Made by a program: the position numbers and the translations under genes. Positions 24,401 through 34,057 of a DNA stretch of 64,000 bases are shown piece after piece. Within the stretch, counting starts at the first letter, position 1; each line of letters starts with the position of its first letter. The DNA lies in the NCBI GenBank assembly GCA_030141605.1, contig JAQGDQ010000019.1:744001-808000 (forward strand). The letters run 5' to 3'. Source of the stretch: Tubiluchus corallicola (taxonomy: Eukaryota > Priapulida > Priapulimorpha > Priapulimorphida > Tubiluchidae). The notes under the pieces were generated by a model, which saw only the letters and a list, made by a program, of their open reading frames with translations, had not been told where the DNA came from and ran no database searches.

Positions 24401-26727
24401 TAAAAAACTTGCTCATTTTGCCTACATGTTATAAAACTTTGCACAATGCTAAAATCCATCAAAGATTTTAGATTGACCTCACATCCAAATTAATCACTTT
24501 CATGAGTTCCAGTACTGTGCAAAGTTTCATAACTTTTAAGAGCTGTTTAGACGATCAGTTTTTTCGTCAAACTAGTGTGTCAGTTTTAATTTGACAAACT
24601 AGTACGATTGAGTAAACAGCGAAACTGACAAACTAAGTTTGACAACCAGAGTTTGATGGTATCAAACTGCCTTGAATTCATCAAACAAAATCGACAAACT
24701 CAGACCCGACAGCCAATAGCGACGCATTTCAACGATTTCGACGATTCAACGATCAGCACTGTGGAATGTTGGTTGATACTGGAACCTGGAGGGCAGGAAC
24801 AGTGGTAATACAAAGGAGATTTTGATTTTGCTTACAAAAAGAGAACTAATTTTACTGTACTGTTTTCTACCAAGCAACTAAACAATTTGTGACAGTACTG
24901 TAGGTGTGTAATGTAACGTTGGTTAGTTAAACTGAACTTCTTGCAATAAATAATCAAGTATTGCGGGTGTGACATATGCACATAATTATAAGAGTCATGC
25001 AACACCTCAACATTTAAATTTTTGAAAATCAGGCTGTATCTGCCTTTTTCAATTTTTCGCTGTAGCTATTTTTTCATCCAAACTTGTAACAATTTCTTAA
25101 TCCAATTTCTCTTTTTTTAGTTGTTCAATCTGAAGCTAGCCTAATAGATAACAAAGCACGTCTGCATAATGGTGCCATAATTTAACTCATACCTCTTGCT
25201 GAATAGTTATTGCCAGAGTTTCAAGGAGTAAAGTCTGATGTCGTCTAAACATGCGTCAGTTTTTAGATTGACAGTATTTGTTTGTCAGTTTAAAAACTTA
25301 TCTTGTAAACTGTAAATGGACCATTAGGTAAAATGAGCAATTCACAATTCTGCTGGACTATATGTCTGGGACCTGCTGGACATTTTTTGTTCATTTTGTC
25401 TTTTTTGCATTCTTTTTGCAGTCTAGCAGTTTTAAAATTCAACAACGTCAAACTAATAAATATAATTTTGTTTTTGTTTTATAATAAATCTTTAGGTGAA
25501 ACAGCTAATGTAATTGTGTGATCAGCACATTTTCGTTTTGTGACAGCTATTCTGAAAATGGCAGCCACTTTTGAAATGAAAATAACAGAAATGGGCCGCT
25601 TAGGCAAAATTATCCTACAACAGGTGTCATTATCACTTCTTAATATTAACTCTCTGGAAATTTCTTTTGATTTACATATTTTGCACAAAAACTAGGCGGC
25701 CAGTTTGTTTGTTTTTTGAATTTTTGACACTTTTTTGACATTTTTGACACTGCCAATTTTTTAAACTGGCAACAGTTTTCTTGGATTTAACATAATCAAA
25801 CAGATTGGCTATGTTGGCCACTTTCAGAAAAAGCAACCCTAAAACTGTACAAAAGCACTTTTTTTGGATTTTCTTCTACTTTATAAGGCTCATTTTTAAT
25901 ATTGCAAAAAAATTATGTCTGTACTTAATTTTCATATACAGCAACTGTATATTAAAAACAAAAATTCAAATAGAGCTAAAAGTTATAATTTCTGTAAGCA
26001 AAATAATATTTTTTAAATAAGTACCAACTTTGAATATCAATTTAAATTTGTTATTTTATGACAGTCAAATATACATGCTTTTTGTCAAGAGATTGTAAAC
26101 TATTTAGACTACTAAAAAAAACTCCTGCGAATGTTGTTTTCTAGCAGCTCACATTAAAGAACTATGGCAGACAGTTGTGATATAGAAATTTTATACAGTT
26201 GCATTGCACCTTGTAGCCGATTACATGACATAATACACATAAATGCATACTGGCATAAACTTAGATAAAAGAGTAAAAAACTTGCAAGGTACCTCAGTTT
26301 GGTTCGCACAGAATCCCATGGCCATTGAGAATGTTGCACTGCTGCATTCTTCTGTTCTTCTTCATCTTCATCGGATCCAGCTTTTCCTTCTTTACTGTCT
26401 CCAGCAACTTTACCAAAATCAATTCTATGTGCAAGCTTCGCTAAATTCTCTGACATAGAAAGTGGCCTAAACATGCAGAAAACGCATAAAATATCTATAA
26501 AGCAATCCAGTAATGATAATAAATTAGGAAGCCTCTTAGCAGGCATGACAATCATAAATGGACCTAATCGGCCTGTTACTACCTGGATGAAAAAAATTAC
26601 AATTAAGACTGTTATGCAAATGAGAAACTTACTGTACATATGTTTCCTGGCCGTCTAAGCCAATTTCTTGAATTTGGTTTTCGGCCAAAGCCTCAATAGA
26701 AACTTCGACAGATGCCGGAGTTGTCAT
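15440..26727 (-). CDS. MED17: Mediator complex subunit 17
   Basis: Thirteen coding exons join without a frame break: 26727-26633, 26466-26293, 23638-23503, 22968-22779, 21972-21799, 21247-21114, 20942-20871, 20091-19823, 19129-19073, 18652-18515, 17574-17460, 16366-16218 and 15653-15440. The product is 638 residues; human MED17 is about 650. The match to the family runs end to end: the N-terminal QEIGLDGQETY, LSMSENLAKLAHRIDF, WPWDSVR, RTWRLKKAGNAILGDLSYRS, HWQKKLEAAQNVLFCKEIFA, LSREAVQ, LAGPQAFD, CRDGRIINLS and a C-terminal NWNKIEGKNFLHKIELLM. MED17 is the scaffold of the Mediator head module and links activators to RNA polymerase II in the nucleus. No essential block is missing. Introns carry transposons (16.6-17.4 kb and 24.1-25.8 kb). 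The gene is divergent to LBR. Confidence 0.97.
16626..17357. mobile_element. Tc1/mariner (pogo/Tigger-like) non-autonomous element
   Basis: The element begins CAGTAAGTCCTCGTTTAAC and ends GTTAAGGGAGGACTTACTG, a terminal inverted repeat of about 20 bases. It is flanked by TA on both sides (16624-16625 and 17358-17359), the target duplication expected for Tc1/mariner. At 732 bases and without a transposase frame it is non-autonomous. It lies in MED17 intron 11. Part of its interior resembles 50390-50760. Confidence 0.8.
22667..22686 (+). repeat. G-tract in a MED17 intron
   Basis: A run of 13 G, one A and six G. The strand is C-rich in the MED17 transcript. It could form a quadruplex on the plus strand or be a simple polymerase-slippage tract. 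Confidence 0.7.
24075..25775. mobile_element. Large foldback element with arms of about 450 bases in MED17 intron 2
   Basis: Left arm (about 24075-24540) and right arm (about 25300-25775) are reverse complements. The left CAAGCAATGTAAATCAAAAG with the following AATTAACATTAAGAGACGATAATGAC pairs with the right GTCATTATCACTTCTTAATATTAACT and TCTTTTGATTTACATATT. The left CTAGCAGAAAAGTAAAAAAC and GCTCATTTTGCC pair with the right GTAAAATGAGCAATTC and TCTGCTGGAC. The centre contains further small inverted segments built on GTTTGTCAGTTT and GTTTAGACGA. No coding frame is present. Divergence between the arms suggests an old insertion. Confidence 0.75.
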
Positions 26728-27170
26728 TTCTGTAAACTACACTGCTCAAAGAAAGAATAATATTGTCATTGTTCTAAGTTTAATAACAATAAAATTTAGT
26801 ATTATCTATTAACTAAGTAAGCAATAAGCATAACATTTTAAGCACCCAGTACTATGGGATCATCATAATCACATGTTATAGTATCAATAAATAATAATTT
26901 TTAATCAAATGGTTCACAACCCAACTGCATATATGCACTTACAGAATGGAAATGCCTTTGACTATTCTGAGTTTGTAGTTCTTGCTTATATGGTTTAATA
27001 GCAACTAATGTCATAGTAATGACGTAGAATGCGCTGCTACTCGTCAGTCTGCCACTAGTCAAAGGTTAATTAATGATGAACTGGCTATACTGTTTCTTTC
27101 AAAAAAGGCTCAACATACTGGAATTATGTTAGATACTCAATTCATTCTACAGTTAATTACTCTACAGCAA
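26728..27170. promoter_or_regulatory. MED17 5' flank
   Basis: The sequence immediately upstream of the MED17 ATG must hold its 5' UTR and promoter. I see no TATA box or CpG-rich core; a CRE-like TGACGTAG occurs near 27022. The limits are not defined by the sequence. Confidence 0.3.
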
Positions 27171-28510
27171 AAAATAGCAAGATCATCAGATTCTCAAAAT
27201 GGGTTTTAGGTGTCTGGGGAAGTGCTTCCAATATAGTGTGTAAAGCTGAATTAGGCATATACCCGCTGTTAATTAAAGCATCAACAACTCTTCACAAATA
27301 TCTATTAATAACACATATAAAGCCAGGAAATACACTATTTAAAAATGTGCATAGTTACCAGTCTCATGAAGAAGTGAAACAGCTTTATACAAAATAGGCT
27401 TTCCAAGATTTCAAACATATGGTGTACATGAAATTGATAAAATGTGTCTGAATCGCAAATTAAAAGAATTCAGTGATAAACTCAAATCAAGGCACAGAAA
27501 ACTATTTTTTACAGAGCAACATAACGATACTAGACAAAATGGTGGCAAAAACAAACTAAGATTTTACAGACATGTAAAAATCAATCATGAATCAGAAGAT
27601 TATTTAAAAATTACTTCTAATAAGAAACAGAGACAAAAAATTACAAAATTACGTATCAGTGACCATGACCTGGAAATACAATGCGGTAGACACAAAAATA
27701 AAAGAGGATGAAAGGCTTTGTCAATACTGTCACAACAATAACTCAAAATTAGTAGAAAATGAACTACACTACCTTTTACCTGTCCTTTGTATGAAGATAT
27801 TAGACAAAAAAATGAGCACAAAATATATAATCTATCTTTAACAAAAAGGTAATATATGCTCAGTAATGTGGGTTTTTCTGTCTCACTGACTCTTTCTGTC
27901 TCTACAAACCCAGAAGACCTTATTCACTTTGGAAACTATTTAAATGAATGTGATAAAAACGCAATTATTTTGGTGGTAATCTGCGAGTGCTGGATAAACC
28001 TTGTGTTGTGATTGTGTAATTTAATCTCATTTGTGATTGTTTTAATTATTTAGGTTTTGTGTTTTTTCTTTGTAATTGTTGCATAAAGTGTTATTTTATA
28101 AGAGCACATAATTTCTTATTAGATTTAAGTAGGCTATTTAAGTAAGTTATACTATCATACTGTCATGATTAGGGGATATGCAAGTGCACTCGTAGAAACC
28201 CCACATTTTTTGCAAAATAACTGTCGATTAAGGAATTAAACTTTACTGTGGTTGGTGCGGCACCATGGCAGGCGGGTTATTCTATTCATTCACAGCTCTC
28301 ACAGAAAATGAATATTTACGAATATCAAGACATGGCCGCTCTTTACTATGTCCTCTACTTTTAGAATCAACAACAAAATTAAAGAATTTTTCAGGCAAAA
28401 ATGTTTTCGTTTCTAGTCAATATTTTATAAACTTCAATAAGATCTACACGGTGTCTTGAAGTTGTACAAGCTCATGTTTTTGCAACTGTGCGTAATTGTA
28501 TTTGTTATAT
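27170..28510 (+). mobile_element. LINE 3' portion (RT C-terminal region plus 3' UTR), decayed
   Basis: Plus-strand translation gives the C-terminal part typical of LINE polyproteins: LGVWGSASNIVCKAELGIYP near 27195, then LRISDHDLEIQCGRHKN near 27650 and, after a frameshift, ERLCQYCHNNN...VENELHYLL, a CxxC...H zinc-knuckle-like tail. Stops and a frameshift make it non-functional. The downstream non-coding part reaches 28510, where a DNA transposon interrupts it, and resumes at 29663. Confidence 0.7.
28502..28510 (+). repeat. Left target-site duplication, TTGTTATAT
   Basis: Nine bases identical to 29663-29671, flanking the transposon between them. Confidence 0.85.
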
Positions 28511-29662
28511 GGCAGTGACAAAAGGTACGGATCCGTATCCGGACTGCAGCAACTAAAAATACGGATCCGTGTCTCGAAAGCATTCACTAGAAAATATGGA
28601 TCGATCCGTACGGCGAACGATATTAACGAGAAAATACGGTTCGCTGTCAGAGAGGGGCCATATATCACTTGTTTAACCGCAACCTTAAATCCGCATCCGC
28701 TAGATCCGCTGATTGAGTGAAATTGAATATCCTCATAGATATCTATATTGCATAATCCATAGATAGGACACGCTGTGAATGCGCGCAACACCCCGTCAAT
28801 ATTACGGTGAGCGTGTCATGCTTTATTACTATAGCGTAAACATATAGTGTCTGCCTATTTTTGGTACAACAGGATTAGCTTAAAAAATCTTTTTTCTTAT
28901 ATTATGCTGAAGTTATATTTTTTCTGATATGAATATGTTTATATTGTCAATTGAATACATAAGCATCTTCCCATTGTAACAGTTTTATCTCACTAATTAG
29001 CATTGTTAGTGCTTGAATATTTAATAATGTAATGGATTACATAAGTTTTAGAGTACTTGCTTGACATTAGTCAATATTTCTACTGCTAAATACCTTTAAA
29101 AAGAATGTGAATATCCTATTACTGTGCATGTCCGTTTTAATTTTTAATAATTATAAAATGTTTTTACTGGAGTTCTGCTGCTTTACATGTAACTCTAAGG
29201 AAATTGCAACAACAGTGAACCATTGTCTGCATAGTGGCAAAATTATTAGAATTTAATTATTCAGTTAGAACATTTTTTACAAAATGCAAAATTCTAAAAG
29301 ATTATTTTTGAAGGATCAAGGTGCTTTGCTGCATTACTAAATGAGCATTCTACACTCACAGTGCAAAAAAGTTACAATGTAACTATTATATCATGAAGAA
29401 AAATGGTACCGAAGAAAGACGGAACGGCTACAAGCTGTATAATGCCATATCACCATTTTCATGAAGTGGGCATGTAGTATTTTTCAATAGTGTGCACGGC
29501 ACATGGTCAAACGCCGTATATCGTAAAAATTGTCAAAATCCGTTGTTTTGTAAATATCACAAAAACACGGATCCGTATTTGCTGCAAAAATAGCTAAGAA
29601 TACAGATCCGTAATCAGTATCGCAGAAAAGACGAGAACGGATCCGTACCTCTAGCCACTGCC
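28511..29662. mobile_element. Non-autonomous DNA transposon with palindromic subterminal motifs
   Basis: The left end GGCAGTGACAAAAGGTACGG is matched by the reverse complement of the right end, GGCAGTGGCTAGAGGTACGG. Identical 9-bp duplications (TTGTTATAT) flank the element. Each end holds about three copies of an ACGGATCCGT-like palindrome (left near 28527, 28560 and 28600; right near 29568, 29606 and 29637). Such spaced subterminal motifs are typical transposase-binding sites. The 1152-base interior has no transposase frame. A 9-bp duplication suits Mutator-like elements and the CAGTG tip suits hAT, so the superfamily is left open. The host site is the tail of the LINE at 27.2 kb. Confidence 0.85.
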
Positions 29663-29885
29663 TTGTTATATTTTGTATTTCCTGTACTTTTGATTTTTTC
29701 GTAATTGTAATTTTTCCCATAATACGATATTGTTTTGTGAAATGAAACTGAATTGAATTGAAATTAAATAAGTTGTAAAACTCGTGTTTTTGCAGCGTTG
29801 CATAATTGTATTTGTTCTTCGATTTGTTTTGTAATTGTAACTTTTTGCTATGATACACTATTGTATTTGTGCAATAAATTGAATC
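29663..29885 (+). repeat. Duplicated LINE 3' tail
   Basis: The segment GTTGTAxxAxCTCxTGTTTTTGCA...GTAATTGTATTTGTT occurs at 28458-28510 and again at 29766-29820. Each is followed by TTTGTAATTGTAAxTTTT...ATATTGTxTTTGTG-type sequence. Removing the 28511-29662 transposon and one target copy gives two head-to-tail units of roughly 150 bases, the second ending CAATAAATTGAAT. Confidence 0.6.
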
Positions 29886-29999
29886 ATATTAAGACTTAAT
29901 TTCCTGCGTTTCAGAAAAGTATGCATCGCTTTCTGTTGTTAGTGTTAAGAAAAAAAACATGAATAACCAAAATAAATTTGTTACCTGCACACTGCCACT

Positions 30000-30257
30000 G
30001 CCAGATTGCGCGATCGGTATCGATCATCACAGCTGACGTGCTGCTACCTATCGGGAAATAAAAAGCCAACTAGGACAATGTGGTGGTTTGAACAAAGGTA
30101 GCCAATCAAAACGCCAGTACAATAGACTGCAGCCAATCAGAAGTCGTATTACAGTTTTTTTTAAGTGAACGAACGCTGACCGCGCAAAAAAATCGGAAAG
30201 CGCCAAAATCGTTATGGTATTTTGTGTGTAGAAAAGAGTTTATTCAGCAATATCGAG
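30000..30257 (+). promoter_or_regulatory. Candidate LBR promoter and non-coding first exon
   Basis: This is the least AT-rich stretch between MED17 and LBR. It has two CCAAT boxes in near-identical context (GCCAATCA at 30101-30108 and 30132-30139), a TGACG near 30039 and GCGCCAAA at 30200-30207, which matches an E2F site. GAG-GTATAT at 30255-30263 could be the donor of a non-coding exon. The LBR ATG lies directly behind an acceptor at 34056-34057, so an upstream 5' UTR exon is required. The link to LBR is inference. Confidence 0.4.
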
Positions 30258-30484
30258 GTATATTGATGTAGCATGCAAAGTTTCACAAGTCACTTTATAT
30301 CATGACATACCACGTTAACGGTTTCTTATTTGTAAAATTCAAGTACTGTAACGTAAATTTTGTATAGGCTACCAGTAACTGCTTCAGCACTACTTGTACC
30401 CAGCAGATTTTATTATTAGGTTTACAGTTAATGCTTTCTAGCTTCACTTATAATTATTCTTGTCTTTGTTACTATGATTATTAT

Positions 30485-30507
30485 AGTAGTAGTAGTAGTA
30501 GTAGTAA
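30485..30507 (+). repeat. (GTA)n microsatellite, LINE tail
   Basis: About seven GTA units, read as (TAC)n on the minus strand, at the 3' edge of the minus-strand LINE. CR1/L2-like LINEs often end in short tandem repeats, so this probably marks the 3' terminus of that insertion. Confidence 0.6.
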
Positions 30508-31893
30508 ATCTCCAGTAGTTATAATATAACTTTTGAGACAAATAGTTCTTCGACTGTAACTGCGACAAATTGCACATTCAGTAGATTGTCATCAACACCT
30601 AGGTGACTCCACTGGCAAGTTTTCTCACTATAATATGTAATCCAGCATCCTTGTTATAGGCATGTTCCAATTAGCACGGTGATTAAATTTCAATGGATGA
30701 TGTTCATAGTGTCTATCTAATTTTGATTTAAATAAATTTACAGATGTTGCTGTTCTCACATCACAGGGCAATCTATTCCAGATTTCTGGCATCGTACAAG
30801 AAAAATAGTCGTATTTACCAGTTTTGTGTGCAGTTCTTGATTTATGAAGAATAGGACCTGATCTTGCTGAACGATGTACTTCTAATTTAACAGGACAATC
30901 ATCACAGCTGTAAACTCCAGATACATATTTGTATACATCAATTAGTTGGCCACGTAAACGTCTAAAAGCTAATGTAGTTAAACCTATTCGTTTTAACTGA
31001 CTTTCATACGTCAAGTTCATTAGTTCCGGTAACATGTTGAAAGCTCTCATTTGGACAGTTTCGACTGGGTCCACTATATATGCCCTAGGACTATTCCAAA
31101 TACTACTTCCATACTCCACTTTTGATCGCACAAGTGCCACATATAGAAGCTTGAAAGTTTGCAGATCTAGGTACTTGAAATTCCTCCTTATTAAAGCATT
31201 GTTTCGTTTGGCATTCTTTATGATTTCTGCTATGTGATCTTTAAAATTTAGTTTATTATCAAGTAATAATCCAAGGTCTTTCTCACAAGTACTAAAGTCC
31301 AATTCTGCCGGAATGCCACTTGCATCATGCATTTTGTATTTATACTCATATCCTGCTCCCACAGATACAACCTTACACTTGTTGAGATGGAATTGCATAC
31401 CATTTTCAACTGCCCAATCACAGAGCCCTTCTAGATCCAATTGAAGATCATTACAGCTGGTAAAAGAATCAGATTCAGACCAGATTTTGCTGTCGTCGGC
31501 AAAAAGACGAAGAGAATTTCTCACACAACTATGCAAGTCATTTATAAATACCACAAATAAACACGGACCTAATACCGAACCTTGCAGTACACCACTAGTA
31601 ATCAATGACTCAGTCGATTTGTAACCATCAACACACGTACATTGACTTCTATTTTCTAAGAAGTTTACTATCCACTGTAAAACTGAACCAGTTATACCAC
31701 AATTTTTAAGTTTTGCAAACAGAAAGTGATGAGGTACAACATCAAATGCCTTTTTCAGTATTATATCAAAAGGCTTATTAGCATCTTTTAACTCAAACCA
31801 TGCATCGTAACATTGTAACAGTTGGGTAACCGTTGTTCTACCCTTAACAAACCCATGTTGTTCTTCACAAATAATGTTGTATCTTATCAGATG
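30508..31893 (-). mobile_element. 5'-truncated LINE with an open reverse transcriptase frame
   Basis: One minus-strand frame is open from a stop at 31896-31894 to the TAA at 30630-30628, about 420 residues. It contains the RT blocks EEQHGFVKGRTTVTQLL, a motif A of the form FDIILKKAFD, GVLQGSVLGPCLFVVFINDL (motif B) and LRLFADDSKIW (motif C), then the thumb with LGLLLDNKLNFKDHI. Motif C is FADD rather than YADD, as in many CR1/L2-like elements. The endonuclease and the start of the RT are missing, so it is 5'-truncated on insertion. The canonical motif A Asp-x-x-Lys-Ala-Phe-Asp has Ile-Leu-Lys-Lys; the first catalytic Asp is one residue out of register or lost. The unbroken frame suggests a recent arrival. 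Confidence 0.88.
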
Positions 31894-32550
31894 TTATATA
31901 CTATTATCTGTGTCACGCATTTCTTTCAGACGCACACACGCATCAAATTTCAGTTTTCATGCATGCATTTTGCAACTTCACTTGCAGGTTTACAAATCAC
32001 CTGGTTTCCTTTGCCAGATCAGTACCAACTAAAAACAATTAGTACTACTACTATCAATAGCACAGTATTTTTAATATGAATTTTAGTATTATATAATACA
32101 ATGTATACGCTAAGGCCTAGGGTATTACAATTATATTATTGAAAATTTTTATCAGTTTTGGTGCCTTTTTCACTTGTATAAAAGAACATATATTTATATG
32201 GTCAACTGCAATGACAGCATAAAAAAGCTCAATAGTATACAAAAATTACCTATATTGTTTGGTAATTTGATTTTGATACCAAAAGCATAATTTCTCCCCT
32301 GGACCCCTGCCAGGGACAAGGCGATCCCTCGCTTTCTGTGTTTTACACTCATTTTTACATCAAATGGTTGCCAGCTCTGGTATTGAATGGTTTAATGATG
32401 CTAATCTGTAATGTTGAATGCACTTCTCTCATTACACTTAGATTTGTTAGTGAATAATGAATTGTAAAGTTGTCTGAAGTTTAGCATTACTTTGCTCAAA
32501 AGACAGTTACATGATCTGATTATGTAATGTCAAAAGAAATGCTTTTGCAC

Positions 32551-32942
32551 TAAGGCTGAGACGGTTAACTATTTAAACGTTTAATCGACCCCTAACTGAG
32601 TAACTCGTGTAACTATTTAGAAAATCACTAACAATTTAACCATTAGTTAGTCAAGTTTTTTACGTATCTGTATTAATGAAACCTTGTATCTTTTCTGAGT
32701 TGGTGTACGAATTTAGCAATGGCCTGCTCACATAAAATTGTACTATTTACAACATTGTTTCAATTAATCTGGTTGCATAAGAATCGTCTAAACAGTAAAT
32801 TGCAAAAAGTTTTTCATTTGCGTATGTTACGAGGCTCTGCACCGCTTGTGCAAGGAATGTAAGATGTCATCGTGAACAGTTAACTGACCGCAGTTAATAA
32901 TGTTTAAATGGCTAATTAAAAAGCCTAACCATCTCCGCTAAA
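32551..32942. mobile_element. hAT-like MITE with 8-bp target duplication
   Basis: Left tip TAAGGCTGAGACGGTTA; reverse complement of right tip TTTAGCGGAGATGGTTA. Flanking 8-mers TTTTGCAC (32543-32550) and TTTTGCAT (32943-32950) match at 7 of 8 positions, as expected for hAT. The element is 392 bases with no coding content. The tip resembles the TAGGGCTG-type ends seen in many animal hAT MITEs. Confidence 0.72.
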
Positions 32943-34057
32943 TTTTGCATATTAATTCTTACACTCTTCATATTGTTAGGTACAGTCGCCCTTTGATCGT
33001 AAAAGCACGAAATCTCTCTCAAACTGTACTAGATCGTTAACTGAATAATTATAACCAACAGTGCACATTTAGCAGCTTTTAGGAACAAAAGCCATAATAT
33101 GATTCTGCAATAAATAGTATTATTTTGCAGGATTTATTAATTTTATTGGTAATAAAAATCATTGTAGACATAACCATTATATTTCTTGACCTTGATTCTA
33201 TTCAAACATAGTCTGCAAAATAATATTAATTATTGTGGGACCATATTGTTAAGAGAAATTATGGATACTTCCTAAATTTAGTAAAATATAGACAAAAGTA
33301 CATAGTAGTTTTAAAGTAGGAGAAATTTAAGATCTGTGTTATTGCTGTATTAATCTGTACGTAACATCATTATCAAACTTTCCAAAACTTTCACTATGCT
33401 TGATGTAAAGTGGTAATTACTATAGCTTATCGAATAGCTTTTTGGCTACCTACCAGCTTTTTTATGCAGAGTGCTTTGGTAAGACACAGTGTGCTCTTCT
33501 AATCACCAGTTAGCACCTAACATGCCATATATACATGTTCAAACAAATTCGATGTGCTAGCGAATACTGTATAGACCCAGTATTGCTTTCTACTCCTGGA
33601 TATTTGTTCTCATTTTAAGTATTTAAACCTTTATAATATAAACCTATTTGTATTATAATTTTACTATGTATTAATACTGATATAAGCATGGGTCTGTATG
33701 TGGCTCTACTGATGATCACACCCTATCTATGTAAGACTGTCATGCCTTTGTTCACTGTTATCAAAGAAACTTGATCGATGTCAGCGAGTTTAAATCATTT
33801 GTAGCCGAATTCAAGTTTCCTTGTCATGATAAATTTCAAAACCACTTTTTTGTTAAATTATGACACATAGATTCCAGTGATTACAGTGAGGATGTTATTC
33901 AAGATTTATAGTGGTACTGCTACTTTGGTTTCATTTCTATAGGAACTAGTTTTCTGTCGCTATAATTCATTTTGTAATGAAAATGATGTTGTGCAAGTTT
34001 TAATTTTTTCCTTTTACTGCTGTGCTCTGATTTATTTTATCTTTGATTTTTTTTTAG

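Noticed and set aside
26154-26639. 161-codon frame with a hydrophobic start and end
   Set aside because: It is MED17 exon 2 plus flanking intron translated through both splice sites; only 26466-26293 is coding.
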